DNA of 64,000 nucleotides from Cellulomonas persica (GTDB taxonomy: Bacteria > Actinomycetota > Actinomycetes > Actinomycetales > Cellulomonadaceae), in assembly GCF_007989825.1 (NCBI RefSeq), contig NZ_BJUA01000001.1, forward strand, positions 124,001 to 188,000. Reading direction: 5' to 3'. The translations under genes were made by a program, and so were the position numbers. The notes under the pieces were generated by a model. It made no database searches. It was given only the letters and a program-made list of their open reading frames with translations, and was not told the origin of the DNA. Shown here piece by piece: positions 29,631 through 40,006 of this stretch (position 1 is the stretch's first letter; each line of letters opens with the position of its first letter).

Positions 29631-30279
29631 CAGCCACCGGGTCGGGCGTCGCGGAGCCCGTCAGCACGCGCGCGACGACCGGGGCGAGCGCGCGGAACGC
29701 CTGACCGCGGTGGCTGATCGCGTTCTTCTCCTCGGGCGACAGCTGCGCGCACGTGCGGGTCTCGCCGAGCGGCACGAGCGCGGGGTCGTACCCGAACCCG
29801 CCGTCACCGCGCGGCTCGTGCGCGAGGGTCCCGACGAGCGCACCGGTCTCGACGTGCTCGAACCCGTCGGGCGTGACGAGCGCCGCCGCGCACACGAAGC
29901 GCGCGCCGCGGTGCGGGTCGGCGATGTCGGCGAGCTGCGCGAGCAGGAGCGCGAGGTTGGCGGCGTCGTCCCCGTGGCGACCCGCCCAGCGCGCCGAGAA
30001 GATCCCCGGCGCCCCTCCGAGCACGTCGACCGCGAGCCCGGAGTCGTCGGCGACCGCCGGCAGGCCGGTGAGCTGCGCGAGCGCGCGGGCCTTGAGCAGC
30101 GCGTTCTCGGCGAACGTCACGCCGTCCTCGACGGGCTCGGGCGCGTCGACGTCGCGCGCGCCGACGATCGCCCCGGACGGCAGGTCCGGCAGCACGGGCG
30201 CGAGGATCGCGCGCAGCTCGCCGACCTTGTGCGCGTTGTGAGTCGCCAGGACGAGCCGTGCGCCGGCGGGCACGGTCAC
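29617..30279 (-). CDS. rdgB: Non-canonical purine NTP pyrophosphatase (HAM1/RdgB)
   Basis: 220 residues. It hydrolyses ITP, dITP and XTP to keep them out of nucleic acids. The substrate loop [12 protein letters not shown] begins the domain; [26 protein letters not shown] and [10 protein letters not shown] are conserved blocks. GTG 30279 overlaps the rph stop (GTGA), a standard actinobacterial pair. Confidence 0.94.
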   Translation of the reverse strand: MTVPAGARLVLATHNAHKVGELRAILAPVLPDLPSGAIVGARDVDAPEPVEDGVTFAENALLKARALAQLTGLPAVADDSGLAVDVLGGAPGIFSARWAGRHGDDAANLALLLAQLADIADPHRGARFVCAAALVTPDGFEHVETGALVGTLAHEPRGDGGFGYDPALVPLGETRTCAQLSPEEKNAISHRGQAFRALAPVVARVLTGSATPDPVADADG

Positions 30280-31112
30280 TGCTGCGTCGCCGTCGAGTCG
30301 GCCGTCGTGGCGCCCGGCACCGCGCCCGCCGGCGTGGCGGCGCGCGTCGCGGAGCCGTCCGAGGCGGGCTGCGCGAGCGCGTCGGCCTGCAGCGCGGCCA
30401 GGCGGGAGGTCCCGGTCAGCGCGAGGTCCAGCAGCGCGTCGAGCTCGGCGCGCACGAACGGCGCGTGCTCGGCCGTCCCCTGCACCTCGACGAACGCACC
30501 CGAGCCGGTGACGACCACGTTCATGTCGGTGTCGGCGCGCACGTCCTCGACGTACGGCAGGTCGAGCACCGGGACGCCGTCGACGATGCCCACGCTCACC
30601 GCGGACACCGAGTCGCGCAGCACCGTGCGGCCCTTCGCGACGATCCCGCGCTCCTTCGCCCACGCGACCGCGTCGGCGAGCGCGACGTACGCGCCCGTGA
30701 TCGCGGCGGTGCGCGTGCCGCCGTCGGCCTGCAGCACGTCGCAGTCGAGCACGATCGTGTTCTCACCCAGCGCGCCGACGTCGATGATCGCGCGCAGCGA
30801 GCGGCCGATCAGGCGCGAGATCTCGTGCGTGCGGCCGCCGATCTTGCCGCGCACGGACTCGCGGTCCGAGCGGCTGTCGGTCGCGCGCGGCAGCATCGAG
30901 TACTCGGCGGTGACCCAGCCCTGCCCCGAGCCCTTGCGCCAGCGCGGCACACCCTCGGTGAACGACGCGACGCACAGCACCTTGGTGCCGCCGAACTCGA
31001 CGAGGACCGAGCCCTCGCCGGCGGTCAGGAACCGCCGCGTGAGGGTGACGGGGCGCAGCTCGTCGGGGGCGCGGCCGTCCGGGCGCGCAGAGGTCACGGC
31101 AGAAGCAGACAT
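30276..31112 (-). CDS. rph: Ribonuclease PH
   Basis: 278 residues, a phosphorolytic 3'-5' exoribonuclease that trims tRNA 3' ends. Family blocks [41 protein letters not shown] and [15 protein letters not shown] are intact. A 40-residue Ala/Thr-rich C-terminal extension exceeds the usual 240 residues. It begins the rph-rdgB-ABC-F run. Confidence 0.96.
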   Translation of the reverse strand: MSASAVTSARPDGRAPDELRPVTLTRRFLTAGEGSVLVEFGGTKVLCVASFTEGVPRWRKGSGQGWVTAEYSMLPRATDSRSDRESVRGKIGGRTHEISRLIGRSLRAIIDVGALGENTIVLDCDVLQADGGTRTAAITGAYVALADAVAWAKERGIVAKGRTVLRDSVSAVSVGIVDGVPVLDLPYVEDVRADTDMNVVVTGSGAFVEVQGTAEHAPFVRAELDALLDLALTGTSRLAALQADALAQPASDGSATRAATPAGAVPGATTADSTATQQ

Positions 31113-31188
31113 GCCCCGAGCCTAACGACCCGAGCCTCGTCGTCCCGGTCGCGCCCGCCGTGCGACCACCACGACGCGCGCCGTGCGG

Positions 31189-31974
31189 CTACACGCGGAA
31201 CGTCGCGCCGGGTGTCGCCAGGTCGATCGGGCCGGCGTACGACGCGGCCGCGTGCGCCACGACCTGCGCGGGCTCCTCCCACGCCGTCAGGTGCGTCAGG
31301 ACGAGGCGTCCGGCGCCCGCGCGCTGCGCGACCGACCCGGCGCGGCCACCGGTCAGGTGGATGCCGCGCACGTCGTCGTCGAGCTCGTCGCGGAAGCCCG
31401 CCTCGCACAGCAGCAGGTCGGTCGACGCGAGCACGTCCAGGCCCGGGCACTCGTCGGTGTCGCCCGTGTACCCGAGCGTGACCGTGCGCCCGGGGTCGTC
31501 CTCGGCCGGACCCGTCACGAGGATGCCGAACGCCGGGACGGGGTGCTCGACCGGCACCGGGGTGAGCGTGAGCGGACCGACCGTGACCGGCGCGGCCGGG
31601 TCCCAGGTCCGGAAGCGGAACTGGCCGTCGAGGCCCGTCGCCGGGTCCTTGCCCGCCATCTCCGCGAGGCGCTCCGCGGTGCCCTCGGGACCCCAGACGT
31701 CGACCGCGGGCAGCGGGCCGTCCGGGCGGTAGCGGCGCAGCACGTTGAGCACGACGAGGTCCGCGACGTGGTCGGAGTGCAGGTGCGAGACCCCGATCGC
31801 GTCCAGCGCGGTGGGGTCGCCGAACTGCTGCAAGGGGCTGAGCGCACCGTTGCCCAGGTCGAGCAGCACGGTCCACGTGCGGCCCGCGGCGTCGTCGGCC
31901 TGCACCAGGTACGCCGAGGCGGCGGCGTCCACCGACGGGTACGAGCCGGCGCACCCGAGGACGACGAGCCTCAC
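31189..31974 (-). CDS. MBL-fold metal-dependent hydrolase
   Basis: 261 residues. HxHxDH appears as [11 protein letters not shown]; further metal ligands lie in GYTGDT and near the end in LTHLTAW. It resembles the RNase Z-like group often next to murI and rph in actinobacteria; the substrate may be RNA or a cyclic nucleotide. Its GTG overlaps the murI stop (GTGA), so it is translated with murI. Confidence 0.88.
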   Translation of the reverse strand: MRLVVLGCAGSYPSVDAAASAYLVQADDAAGRTWTVLLDLGNGALSPLQQFGDPTALDAIGVSHLHSDHVADLVVLNVLRRYRPDGPLPAVDVWGPEGTAERLAEMAGKDPATGLDGQFRFRTWDPAAPVTVGPLTLTPVPVEHPVPAFGILVTGPAEDDPGRTVTLGYTGDTDECPGLDVLASTDLLLCEAGFRDELDDDVRGIHLTGGRAGSVAQRAGAGRLVLTHLTAWEEPAQVVAHAAASYAGPIDLATPGATFRV

Positions 31975-32786
31975 CGCAGCGCCCCGACGGGCTCGACCGC
32001 GTCGACCTCCGGACCCAGGAACCGGCGCGCGAGCGTCCGGAACGAGTCGGGATCGCCCGTGGCGAGGAACCGGTGCTGCGGCGGACCCTCGTCGGCCGTG
32101 CGCTCCAGACCGTGCGCGACGAGCGTGCGGTAGACGTCCTTGGCGGTCTCCTCGGCGCTCGACACGAGCGTGACCTCGTCGCCCATGACGTACGAGATCG
32201 CGCCGGTCAGCAGCGGGTAGTGCGTGCAGCCGAGCACGAGCGTGTCGACGCCCGCCTCGCGCACCGGGTCCAGGTACTCGTGCGCGACGGCCAGCACCTC
32301 GGGGCCGGACGTGACGCCCGCCTCGACGAGCTCGACGAAGCGCGGGCACGCCTGCGTCACGAGCGAGACACCCGGCGCGACCGCGAACGCGTCGTCGTAC
32401 GCGAGCGACTCGACGGTCGCGCGCGTCGCGATCACGCCGATCTTTCCGGTGCGCGTCGCGGCGACCGCGCGGCGTGCCGCGGGCAGGATCACCTCGACCA
32501 CGGGGATGCCGCGGCGCAGCGTGTAGCGCTCACGCGCGTCGCGCAGCATCGCGGCCGACGCGGTGTTGCACGCGATGACGAGGACCTTGACACCCGCGTC
32601 GACGAGGTCGTCCATGACCTCGAGCGCGAACGCCCGGACGGCCGCGAGCGGCTTGGTGCCGTACGGCGTGTTCTGGGTGTCGCCGATGTAGAGCGTCGAC
32701 TCGTTCGGGAGCTGGTCGAGGATCGCTCGCGCGACCGTCAGGCCCCCGACGCCTGAGTCGAAGATCCCGATGGGCGCGTCGTTCAC
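31971..32786 (-). CDS. murI: Glutamate racemase
   Basis: 271 residues. It makes D-glutamate for peptidoglycan. The two catalytic cysteines are Cys73 in IACNTASA and Cys187 in [20 protein letters not shown] opens the domain. GTG start at 32786. It is overlapped by the MBL gene downstream and preceded by the DUF2017 gene. Confidence 0.96.
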   Translation of the reverse strand: MNDAPIGIFDSGVGGLTVARAILDQLPNESTLYIGDTQNTPYGTKPLAAVRAFALEVMDDLVDAGVKVLVIACNTASAAMLRDARERYTLRRGIPVVEVILPAARRAVAATRTGKIGVIATRATVESLAYDDAFAVAPGVSLVTQACPRFVELVEAGVTSGPEVLAVAHEYLDPVREAGVDTLVLGCTHYPLLTGAISYVMGDEVTLVSSAEETAKDVYRTLVAHGLERTADEGPPQHRFLATGDPDSFRTLARRFLGPEVDAVEPVGALR

Positions 32787-32796
32787 GCGGACGAGC

Positions 32797-33570
32797 CTAG
32801 CCCGCGATGCCGCGACCGCCCTCCGCGCCACCCTGTGACGTCCGCCGCGCACGCGCCTGGGCGAGCATCGCGCCCACGAGCGTCTCCTGGAGCTCGGAGA
32901 GCATCGCGTACACGCCGACGAACGCGCGGCGCACCGCCATCGCCTCGGCGGCGTCCGAGCCGTCGGGCGCGGCCGGCGCCGGCTGGGCGAGCTCCTGGTA
33001 GATCCGCTCGCCGTCCTCGTCGGTCCGGATGCCGAGGCGGTCGGCCAGCACCAGGCGGACGTCCGTCATCGCGGCGGCGACGGCGGGGGCCTCGGCGGCC
33101 GTGACCGCGACCGCGTCGCCCTGCGGGCCACCGGGGGTGCGCAGCGCCTGCCACCAGGTGCGCAGGCCGGTGATCTTGCGCTCGCGCAGGTCCGCGTCGG
33201 TCAGGCGGCGGAACTCCGCGGCCTGCTCGGGGTCGTCGCTCGCGTCGGGCAGGAGCCGGCGCACCGCGGGGTCGGTCGGGCGTTCGACGGGTCGCTGCCA
33301 GGCCCAGCCGAGCGCGGACAGCGGCGGTCCGTCGTCCAGCAGGTCGCCCGGGACGTCGTCCTCGTCGTCGCCCTCGTCGACCTGGCCTCCCGCCGCCCCC
33401 GTCGGCGTCGGCGCAGCCGACGCGGCGGCGTCCGCCTGACGCGCGGTCTTGCGGAACGGGACCGCGCCGAGCAGCACGCCGACCTCCGAGGCGATCCCCG
33501 CGAGCACCGCACGCTCGTCGGCGTCGAGCCGGGCGACGTACTCCTGCTGCCGCGCGACGAACCCGCGCAT
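32797..33570 (-). CDS. DUF2017 family protein
   Basis: 257 residues, mainly helical, with a Glu/Asp-rich insertion ([16 protein letters not shown]) at about 75-90. The family is regularly found between clpS and murI in actinobacteria, as here, and its role is unknown. The start could be ATG 33570 or the GTG just before it at 33573; both overlap the clpS stop, showing coupling. Confidence 0.82.
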   Translation of the reverse strand: MRGFVARQQEYVARLDADERAVLAGIASEVGVLLGAVPFRKTARQADAAASAAPTPTGAAGGQVDEGDDEDDVPGDLLDDGPPLSALGWAWQRPVERPTDPAVRRLLPDASDDPEQAAEFRRLTDADLRERKITGLRTWWQALRTPGGPQGDAVAVTAAEAPAVAAAMTDVRLVLADRLGIRTDEDGERIYQELAQPAPAAPDGSDAAEAMAVRRAFVGVYAMLSELQETLVGAMLAQARARRTSQGGAEGGRGIAG

Positions 33571-33863
33571 CACCGGCCGCTGCTCTGCAGCGTCGCCCAC
33601 AGGCCGTACCCGTGCATCGCCTGCACGTCGACCTCCATCGCCTCGAGCGTGCCGCGCGAGACGATCGCGCGACCCTCGGTGTGCACGCGCCGCATGAGGT
33701 GCTCGGCGACCTGGCGCGGATGGCCGAAGTACGTCTCGAACACGTACGTCACGTAGGTCATGAGGTTCACCGGGTCGTTCCACACGACGGTCACCCACGG
33801 GGCGTCCAGCGAGGCCTGGGCGTCGGAGGCGACGACCTCGTCGAGATGGGGTGCGGAGCTCAC
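33570..33863 (-). CDS. clpS: ATP-dependent Clp protease adaptor ClpS
   Basis: 97 residues. It delivers N-degron substrates to ClpA/C. The adaptor core reads [20 protein letters not shown], with [17 protein letters not shown] after it. First gene of the clpS-DUF2017-murI-MBL run. Confidence 0.94.
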   Translation of the reverse strand: MSSAPHLDEVVASDAQASLDAPWVTVVWNDPVNLMTYVTYVFETYFGHPRQVAEHLMRRVHTEGRAIVSRGTLEAMEVDVQAMHGYGLWATLQSSGR

Positions 33864-33915
33864 GGGTCCACTCTAGGCAGGGCGCGCCGGACGCGCTTCG
33901 GCCTACCGTGTCGCC

Positions 33916-35304
33916 ATGACGACGCTGCCGAGCCCGGCGCTCCTGACGGACCGCTACGAGCTGACGATGCTGCAGGCCGCGCTGCGCGACGGCACGGCCG
34001 GGCGCCGCTGCGTGTTCGAGGTCTTCACCCGCCGCCTGCCGCCCGGGCGGCGCTACGGCGTGGTCGCCGGGACGGGTCGCGTGCTCGAGGAGCTCACCCG
34101 GTTCCGGTTCGGCACCCCCGAGCTCGACTGGCTCGCCGACGAGCGCGTCGTCGACGACGCGACGCTGACCTACCTGGCGGACTACCGGTTCGGCGGCTCG
34201 GTCGTCGGCTACGCTGAGGGTGAGGCGTTCTTCCCGCACTCCCCCGTGCTCGTCGTCGAGGGCACGTTCGCCGAGGCCGTGCTGCTCGAGACGATGGTGC
34301 TGTCGGTGCTCAACTACGACTCCGCGGTCGCGTCCGCCGCGTCGCGCATGACGAGCGCCGCGGTGGACCGGCCGTGCCTCGAGATGGGCTCGCGCCGCGC
34401 GCACGAGTGGGCGGGCGTCGCGGCCGCGCGCGCGGCGGTGGTCGCGGGGTTCGCGGGGACGTCGAACCTCGAGGCGGGGCGGCGCTACGACATCGCGACG
34501 ATCGGCACGGCGGCGCACGCGTTCACGCTCCTGCACGACGACGAGGCCTCGGCGTTCGCCTCGCAGGTCGACGCGCTCGGCGCGGGCACCACGCTGCTCG
34601 TCGACACGTACGACGTGAAGGAGGGCGTCGCGCGTGCGCTCGCCGCCGCAGGCCCCGGCCTGGGCGCCGTCCGGCTCGACTCGGGCGACCTGGCCGTGCT
34701 CGCGCACGAGGTCCGCGCGCAGCTCGACGCCGCCGGCGCGCACTCCGTGAAGATCACCGTGACGTCCGACCTCGACGAGCACGCGATCGCGGCCCTCGCG
34801 GTCGCGCCGGTCGACTCCTACGGCGTCGGCACGTCGGTGGTCACGGGCTCGGGCGCACCGACGTGCGGCATGGTCTACAAGCTCGTCGCGCGCGAGGACG
34901 CCGACGGCGTGCTGCAGCCCGTCGCCAAGGCGTCGACGGCCAAGACGAGCGTCGGGGGGCGCAAGTCCGCCGCGCGGCGGGTCGTCGGCGGACGCGACGC
35001 GGAAGAGGTGCTCGTGACGGGTCCCGACGAGCGCGTGCGTGCGGCCTCGTCGTCCGCCGACGCCGCGCGCGAGGCGTTCGACGCCCTGGAGCAGGCGGAG
35101 CGCGGGCCCGGCGAGCTGCGCCCGCTGCACGTCCCGCTCGTCGTCGACGGGCAGGTCGACGAGCGCTGGACCGGTCCGCAGGGCGTGCGTGCTGCCGCCG
35201 AGCGGCACCGCACCTCCCGCGCCACGCTCCCCCGCGGCGCACGCCGGCTCTCGGCCGACGAGGCCGCGCTCCCCACGGTGACGCTCACGCTCCCGCGGTC
35301 CTGA
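33916..35304 (+). CDS. pncB: Nicotinate phosphoribosyltransferase
   Basis: 462 residues. It makes nicotinate mononucleotide from nicotinate and PRPP for NAD salvage. LTDRYELTMLQAAL starts the domain, LEMGSRRAHEW and VAGFAGTSNLEAGRRY are conserved blocks, and the C-terminal barrel carries AVRLDSGDL and GVGTSVVTG. It diverges from clpS with a 52-base gap holding both promoters. Confidence 0.95.
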   Translation: MTTLPSPALLTDRYELTMLQAALRDGTAGRRCVFEVFTRRLPPGRRYGVVAGTGRVLEELTRFRFGTPELDWLADERVVDDATLTYLADYRFGGSVVGYAEGEAFFPHSPVLVVEGTFAEAVLLETMVLSVLNYDSAVASAASRMTSAAVDRPCLEMGSRRAHEWAGVAAARAAVVAGFAGTSNLEAGRRYDIATIGTAAHAFTLLHDDEASAFASQVDALGAGTTLLVDTYDVKEGVARALAAAGPGLGAVRLDSGDLAVLAHEVRAQLDAAGAHSVKITVTSDLDEHAIAALAVAPVDSYGVGTSVVTGSGAPTCGMVYKLVAREDADGVLQPVAKASTAKTSVGGRKSAARRVVGGRDAEEVLVTGPDERVRAASSSADAAREAFDALEQAERGPGELRPLHVPLVVDGQVDERWTGPQGVRAAAERHRTSRATLPRGARRLSADEAALPTVTLTLPRS

Positions 35305-35426
35305 CCGCACCGCAGCATCACTGCCCGACCACTGCCCGGACCCGACCACTGCCCGGGGAACGAGCTCGCGTCCGGGCGGGGTGGTGCGGGCGGTCCTCGG
35401 AACGCTGGGCGTGACCGCCCGGAGAT

Positions 35427-35469
35427 GCCGGACGCCGACCCGCTCATCGCAAGCGGGCCGGCGTCCGGC
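35427..35469. terminator. Hairpin terminator after pncB
   Basis: GCCGGACGCCG (35427-35437) pairs perfectly with 35459-35469, and an inner CCCGCT/AGCGGG pair extends it past one mismatch. It lies between pncB and the convergent small membrane protein gene. Confidence 0.85.
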
Positions 35470-35512
35470 GCTCTGGGGTGCCGGAGGGGGAAGTCCGGCG
35501 ACGTTCGTCGTG

Positions 35513-35662
35513 CTACACGCGGCGACGACCGCCTGCGAGGGCCAGGATCAGGCTGATCACGAGGACGGCGATACCGATCCACAGCAGGAACGTGCCGACT
35601 CCGCTGAAGCCCAGGATCACGAGGACGACGCCGATGATGACGAGGATGAGCCACGAGGGCAT
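35513..35662 (-). CDS. Small two-helix membrane protein
   Basis: 49 residues: two hydrophobic helices separated by GFSGVGTF, then a basic GGRRRV end. Perfect AAAGGAG seven bases before ATG 35662. It looks like the DUF6131 type of tiny membrane protein. The 332 bases between it and the helicase gene at 35994 hold no gene I can support; they are less GC-rich than the surroundings and may carry its promoter. Confidence 0.8.
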   Translation of the reverse strand: MPSWLILVIIGVVLVILGFSGVGTFLLWIGIAVLVISLILALAGGRRRV

Positions 35663-35994
35663 CTCGTACTCCTTTCGTCGGCCGGCACGCGTGCTGCCGG
35701 CGAGGGACGAGGCGCGGTGTTCCGGGCCTCGAAGCACCTCAACGGTCCCGCGCCCGGGCCTGGTCGGCACGTCGAACGGATGACTTGCGCGAGCGGCGGG
35801 CGGTGCTATGGCACGCGCTCCCACACCTGTGACCTGCGGCTTCTCACGCAAACCGGCCCGTCCGACCTGTCCATATCGCGAGACGGGGATTGCTTCCCAG
35901 GTCGCGCCGGAGAAACGTAGAGAGTTAGGCCTACCGGTCCGGGGCGGGTGACGCGCCAGCGCCGATGCGCCGCCTCACGCTCCCCCCAGTGCAC

Positions 35995-37806
35995 CTAGCG
36001 CTTGCCGACGAACCAGCCGCGGAGCATCGCGACACGCGACTCGAGCTGGTCCGGGTCCGCGAGCGCGACCTCGGGCCCCCCGCACCGCCGCCGCAGCTCG
36101 GTGTGCACCGCGCCGTGCGGCTGGCCGCTGCGCCGCGACCACGCGCCCACGAGCTGCGCGAGCTCCTTGCGCAGCTCCGCCTGGCGCCGGTGGTCCATCG
36201 CCTCGAGCTCGGCCGCCGGGTCCCGCGGTGCACGACGACCCTTGAGCTGGTCGGCCTGCCGCTGGCGCAGCAGAGCGGACACCTGGTCGGCGTCGAGCAG
36301 GCCCGGCAGGCCGAGGAAGTCGAGCTCCTCGTCGGAGCCCACCTCGGCGCCCGTGCCGAACTCGCCGCCGTCGAACAGCACACGGTCGAACGACGCCTGC
36401 GCCTCGAGCGCCTCGAACGACCCCTGGACGCCGTCCGGCCCGACCGCGTCCGGGCCGTTGCGCTCGGAGTTGGCGGCCGCGAGCAGGGCGTCCTCCGGGT
36501 TGAACCCGGCGCCCTCCTCCTCGGCGGTCTTCGGGCGGTCGAGCGCGTGGTCGCGCTCGAGCTCGAGCGCGTTGGCGAGCGCGAGCAGCTGCGGCACCGA
36601 CGGGAGGAACACCGACGCGGTCTCGCCGCGCTTGCGGGCGCGGACGAACCGGCCGACGGCCTGCGCGAAGAACAGCGGCGTCGCGGTGCTCGTCGCGTAC
36701 ACGCCCACCGCGAGCCGCGGGACGTCGACGCCCTCGGAGACCATGCGCACGGCGACGAGCCAGCGCGAGTCGCTGCGCGAGAACTCGTCGATCTTGTCGC
36801 TCGCGGTCGGGTCGTCGGACAGCACGACGGTCGGCGACTCGCCCGTGAGGCGCGCGAGGTGCCCCGCGTACGCCCGCGCGTCGGTCTGGTCGGTCGCGAT
36901 GATCATCGCGCCCGCGTCCGGGACCGTGCGCCGCACCTCGGTCAGCCGGCGGTCGGCACCCGCGAGCACCGCGGGGATCCACTCGCCGCCCGGGTCGAGC
37001 GCGGTGCGCCACGCCTGCGCGGTCATGTCCTTGGTGAGCGCCTCACCGAGCCGCGCGCTGATCTCGTCGCCCGTCTTGGTGCGCCAGCGCATGCTGCCCG
37101 AGTACGACAGGAAGATCACGGGGCGCACGACGTGGTCGCGCAGCGCGTCGCCGTAGTTGTAGCTGTAGTCGGCGACCGAGCGCCGGATGCCCTGCGCATC
37201 GCGGTCGTAGCGGACGAACGGGATCGCCGCGGTGTCGGAGCGGAACGGCGTCCCCGTGAGCGCGAGCCGTCGCGTCGCGCCCTCGAACGCCTCCCGGACT
37301 CCGTCGCCCCACGACAGCGCGTCGCCACCGTGGTGCACCTCGTCGAGGATGACGAGCGTGGGGGCCGCGCCCGTGCGCGCCGCGTGCAGCGCGGGCTTGT
37401 TGGCGACCTGCGCGTACGTGACCGCGACGCCGTCGAAGCCGTGCCCGTGCCGGCCCTGCGCGTTGCTGAAGTTGGGGTCGAGCCGGATCCCCACACGTGC
37501 GGCGGCGTCCGCCCACTGCCGCTTGAGGTGGTCGGTCGGCGCGACGACCGTCACGCGGCGCACGACGCGCGCCTCGAGCAGCTCGGTCGCGATCCGCAGG
37601 GCGAACGTCGTCTTGCCCGCGCCGGGGGTCGCCACCGCGAGGAAGTCACGCGGTGCGCGCGCCCGGTACAGCTCGAGGGCCTCCGCCTGCCACGCACGCA
37701 GCTTGCCTGCCGTCCCCCACGGCGCACGCGACGGGAAGGCCGGCGGCAGGTGGGATGCCGCCGACGACGACGCGTGAGTGGTGGACGGTTCGAACGACGC
37801 GCTCAA
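35995..37806 (-). CDS. DEAD/DEAH-box helicase
   Basis: About 603 residues. Motif I is TPGAGKTT, motif II DEVHH, motif III LTGTPFRS, and motif VI QAVGRFVRARKRG near 355. These define an SF2 helicase of the UvrB/type-III-like group with a long helical C-terminus. Proteins of this kind, next to DUF3039, are common in actinobacteria; the substrate is unknown. A TTG at 37806 overlaps the DUF3039 stop (TTGA) and gives coupling; a later start is possible since the first 35 residues are Ser/His-rich. Confidence 0.85.
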   Translation of the reverse strand: MSASFEPSTTHASSSAASHLPPAFPSRAPWGTAGKLRAWQAEALELYRARAPRDFLAVATPGAGKTTFALRIATELLEARVVRRVTVVAPTDHLKRQWADAAARVGIRLDPNFSNAQGRHGHGFDGVAVTYAQVANKPALHAARTGAAPTLVILDEVHHGGDALSWGDGVREAFEGATRRLALTGTPFRSDTAAIPFVRYDRDAQGIRRSVADYSYNYGDALRDHVVRPVIFLSYSGSMRWRTKTGDEISARLGEALTKDMTAQAWRTALDPGGEWIPAVLAGADRRLTEVRRTVPDAGAMIIATDQTDARAYAGHLARLTGESPTVVLSDDPTASDKIDEFSRSDSRWLVAVRMVSEGVDVPRLAVGVYATSTATPLFFAQAVGRFVRARKRGETASVFLPSVPQLLALANALELERDHALDRPKTAEEEGAGFNPEDALLAAANSERNGPDAVGPDGVQGSFEALEAQASFDRVLFDGGEFGTGAEVGSDEELDFLGLPGLLDADQVSALLRQRQADQLKGRRAPRDPAAELEAMDHRRQAELRKELAQLVGAWSRRSGQPHGAVHTELRRRCGGPEVALADPDQLESRVAMLRGWFVGKR

Positions 37807-38180
37807 CGTCCGGACGAGCCGCGGCCGAAGCCCCAGCGGCGTCCGCCGCCCGAGCCGCCCGACGACCCTCCGCCCGGGCCGCCGTCGCCGTCCTGCGGCG
37901 GCCGGAGCCCGTCGTAGATCTCCTTGCACACCGGGCAGACCGGGAACTTGTTCGGGTCGCGACCCGGCACCCAGACCTTGCCGCACAGCGCGACGACGGG
38001 CCTGCCCGTCACGGCCGACTCGGTGATCTTCTCCTTGCGCACGTAGTGCGCGAAGCGCTCGTGATCGCCCGGCTCGACCTGCTCGGTCGCCTCGGTGCGC
38101 TCGAGGACGCTCGTCCCCGTCGCCTGGTCCGGACCGAACGGGTCGTCGGGGCCGGCGGGCGAGGACAGCGGTTCACTCAT
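37803..38180 (-). CDS. DUF3039 family protein (small zinc-site protein)
   Basis: 125 residues. HERFAHYVRKEKITESAV, then ALCGKVWVPGRDPNKFPVCPVCKEIYDGL: one Cys and a CPVC pair suggest a metal site. A Gly-rich tail with an Arg/Gly end follows. The family is actinobacterial and of unknown role. It sits just before the helicase and is co-translated with it. Confidence 0.88.
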   Translation of the reverse strand: MSEPLSSPAGPDDPFGPDQATGTSVLERTEATEQVEPGDHERFAHYVRKEKITESAVTGRPVVALCGKVWVPGRDPNKFPVCPVCKEIYDGLRPPQDGDGGPGGGSSGGSGGGRRWGFGRGSSGR

Positions 38181-38242
38181 GCGCGGAAGTCTACGTCGGG
38201 AGTCCGACATGCCTCACGCACCGCCCACCCCCCGAGCGTCCC

Positions 38243-39025
38243 TCAGAGCCCCTGCCACGCGGGCTTGGCGGCGTAGGTCTCGCGGTAGTAGTCCGCGAGC
38301 TGCAGCCGGCTCGCCGCGGCGTCGTCGACCAGCACCGTGACGTGCGGGTGGTGCTGCAGCACGGTCGCGGGCCACAGCGCGCTGACCGGGCCCTCGACGA
38401 GCTGGTGCACCGCCTCGGCCTTGCCCCGCCCCTGCGCGAGCAGCACCAGGTGGCGGGCCGACATGATCGTCGCGAGCCCCTGGGTCAGGCAGTGCGTCGG
38501 CACCTGGGACACGTCGTCGTCGAAGAACCGCGCGTTGTCCTCGCGCGTCTGGCGCGTGAGCGTCTTGATGCGCGTGCGGGACGCGAGCGACGAGCCCGGC
38601 TCGTTGAACGCGACGTGCCCGTCGGTGCCGATGCCCAGGAGCTGCAGGTCCACGCCGCCCACGTCCGCGATCGCGCGCTCGTAGGCCGCGCAGGCCTCGA
38701 CCAGGTCGTCGGCCAGGCCGTCCGGACCCTGCACGGCGCCCTCGGCGAAGTCGACGCGCGAGGCGATCTCCGCCTCGATGACGTTGCGGTAGCGCTCCGG
38801 GTGGTCGGCCGGCAGGCCCACGTACTCGTCGAGCATGAACGCGCGTGCCCGCGCGAACGACAGCCCGTCCTGCGTGTGCCGCCGGGCGAGCTCGTCGTAC
38901 ACCGCGAGCGGGCTCGACCCGGTCGCCAGACCCAGCACGGTCTGCGGGCGGGCCCGCAGCAGCCGCTCGATCGCGTCGGCCGCCAGGCGGGCCAGCTCCG
39001 GACCCGGGGCGATGACGACCTCCAT
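38243..39025 (-). CDS. nagB: Glucosamine-6-phosphate deaminase
   Basis: 260 residues. It converts glucosamine-6-P to fructose-6-P and ammonia. LATGSSPLAVYDEL binds phosphate, MLDEYVGL has the catalytic Asp, and GIGTDGHVAFNEPGS the active-site loop. It follows the ROK kinase with its ATG touching that stop, and ends the amino-sugar operon. Confidence 0.96.
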   Translation of the reverse strand: MEVVIAPGPELARLAADAIERLLRARPQTVLGLATGSSPLAVYDELARRHTQDGLSFARARAFMLDEYVGLPADHPERYRNVIEAEIASRVDFAEGAVQGPDGLADDLVEACAAYERAIADVGGVDLQLLGIGTDGHVAFNEPGSSLASRTRIKTLTRQTREDNARFFDDDVSQVPTHCLTQGLATIMSARHLVLLAQGRGKAEAVHQLVEGPVSALWPATVLQHHPHVTVLVDDAAASRLQLADYYRETYAAKPAWQGL

Positions 39026-40002
39026 CAGCTTCCTCCTCGTGCGACCAGAGCGGCGCCGACGGCGCCGAGCGGCACCCCCGCGGGGGCGAGCCGCACGCGG
39101 CCGGGCAGGTCCGCGGCGGCCAGGAACGGCGAGGCCGCCGCCTGGCGGTCGAGCTCGGCGACGAGACCGCGCAGCAGCGGCTCACCGAGCTGGCTCACGC
39201 CACCGCCGATGACGACCCGGCCGACGTCGCACGTCAGCACGAGCACGCGCACCGCGCCCGCGACCGCCGTCAGGAACTCGTCCCGCACGGCGACCGCACG
39301 CTCGTCGCCCGCATCCGCCGCCTCGAACACCTCGACGGGTGCGGGACGCCCGGACCGCGACGGCCACGCCGCGTCGAGGGCCGAGCCCGACGCGTACCGC
39401 TCGAGACAGCCCGTCTGGCCGCACTTGCACGGCAGGCCGTCGGGCACGAACCGCAGGTGGCCGATCTCGCCGGCCGCGCGGTGCGGACCGCGCCGCAGGC
39501 GGCCGTCGAGCATGAGCCCTGCCGCCAGACCGGTGCCGAGCGCGATGAACGCGAGGTCGTCGACCGGTCCCTCACCGGCGGCCGTCAGGTGCCGGGCCGT
39601 GCCGAGCACCGCCGCGTTGAGGTCGTTCTCCAGGTGCACGGTCACGCCGTCGAGCTCGCGCGAGACGAGTCCGGCGAGCGGTGCGCTTCCGTCGATCCCG
39701 AGGTTGACCGCGTTCGTGACCGTGCCCGCGTCGGCGTCGACCACGCCCGGGACGCCCACGCCCACGCCGACGAGGTCGGCCGGCGTGAGGCCCGCGTCCG
39801 CCACGACACGGCGCACCGCGTCGGCGACGTCGGCGGCGATCCGCTGCGCGCCGCTGCCGGTCGGCCGCACGTCGCGCGCCAGGACCCGGCCCGCGTCGTC
39901 GAGCACGATCGTCACGGTAGTGCTGCCGCCGACGTCGACGCCGACGGCGGGTCGTCGGTCGCCGGCAGCGCTCGCGCGGCCGTCGGTGCTGAGCTCGGAC
40001 AT
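39025..40002 (-). CDS. ROK-family sugar kinase (glucose or N-acetylglucosamine)
   Basis: 325 residues. The phosphate loop VDVGGSTT, the catalytic NDLNAA, the ROK signature around GEIGH, and the zinc motif CKCGQTGCLE are present. It phosphorylates a hexose; with nagB next to it and the sugar importer upstream, N-acetylglucosamine or glucosamine is the likely substrate, but glucose cannot be excluded. Confidence 0.9.
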   Translation of the reverse strand: MSELSTDGRASAAGDRRPAVGVDVGGSTTVTIVLDDAGRVLARDVRPTGSGAQRIAADVADAVRRVVADAGLTPADLVGVGVGVPGVVDADAGTVTNAVNLGIDGSAPLAGLVSRELDGVTVHLENDLNAAVLGTARHLTAAGEGPVDDLAFIALGTGLAAGLMLDGRLRRGPHRAAGEIGHLRFVPDGLPCKCGQTGCLERYASGSALDAAWPSRSGRPAPVEVFEAADAGDERAVAVRDEFLTAVAGAVRVLVLTCDVGRVVIGGGVSQLGEPLLRGLVAELDRQAAASPFLAAADLPGRVRLAPAGVPLGAVGAALVARGGS

Positions 40003-40006
40003 GCGC

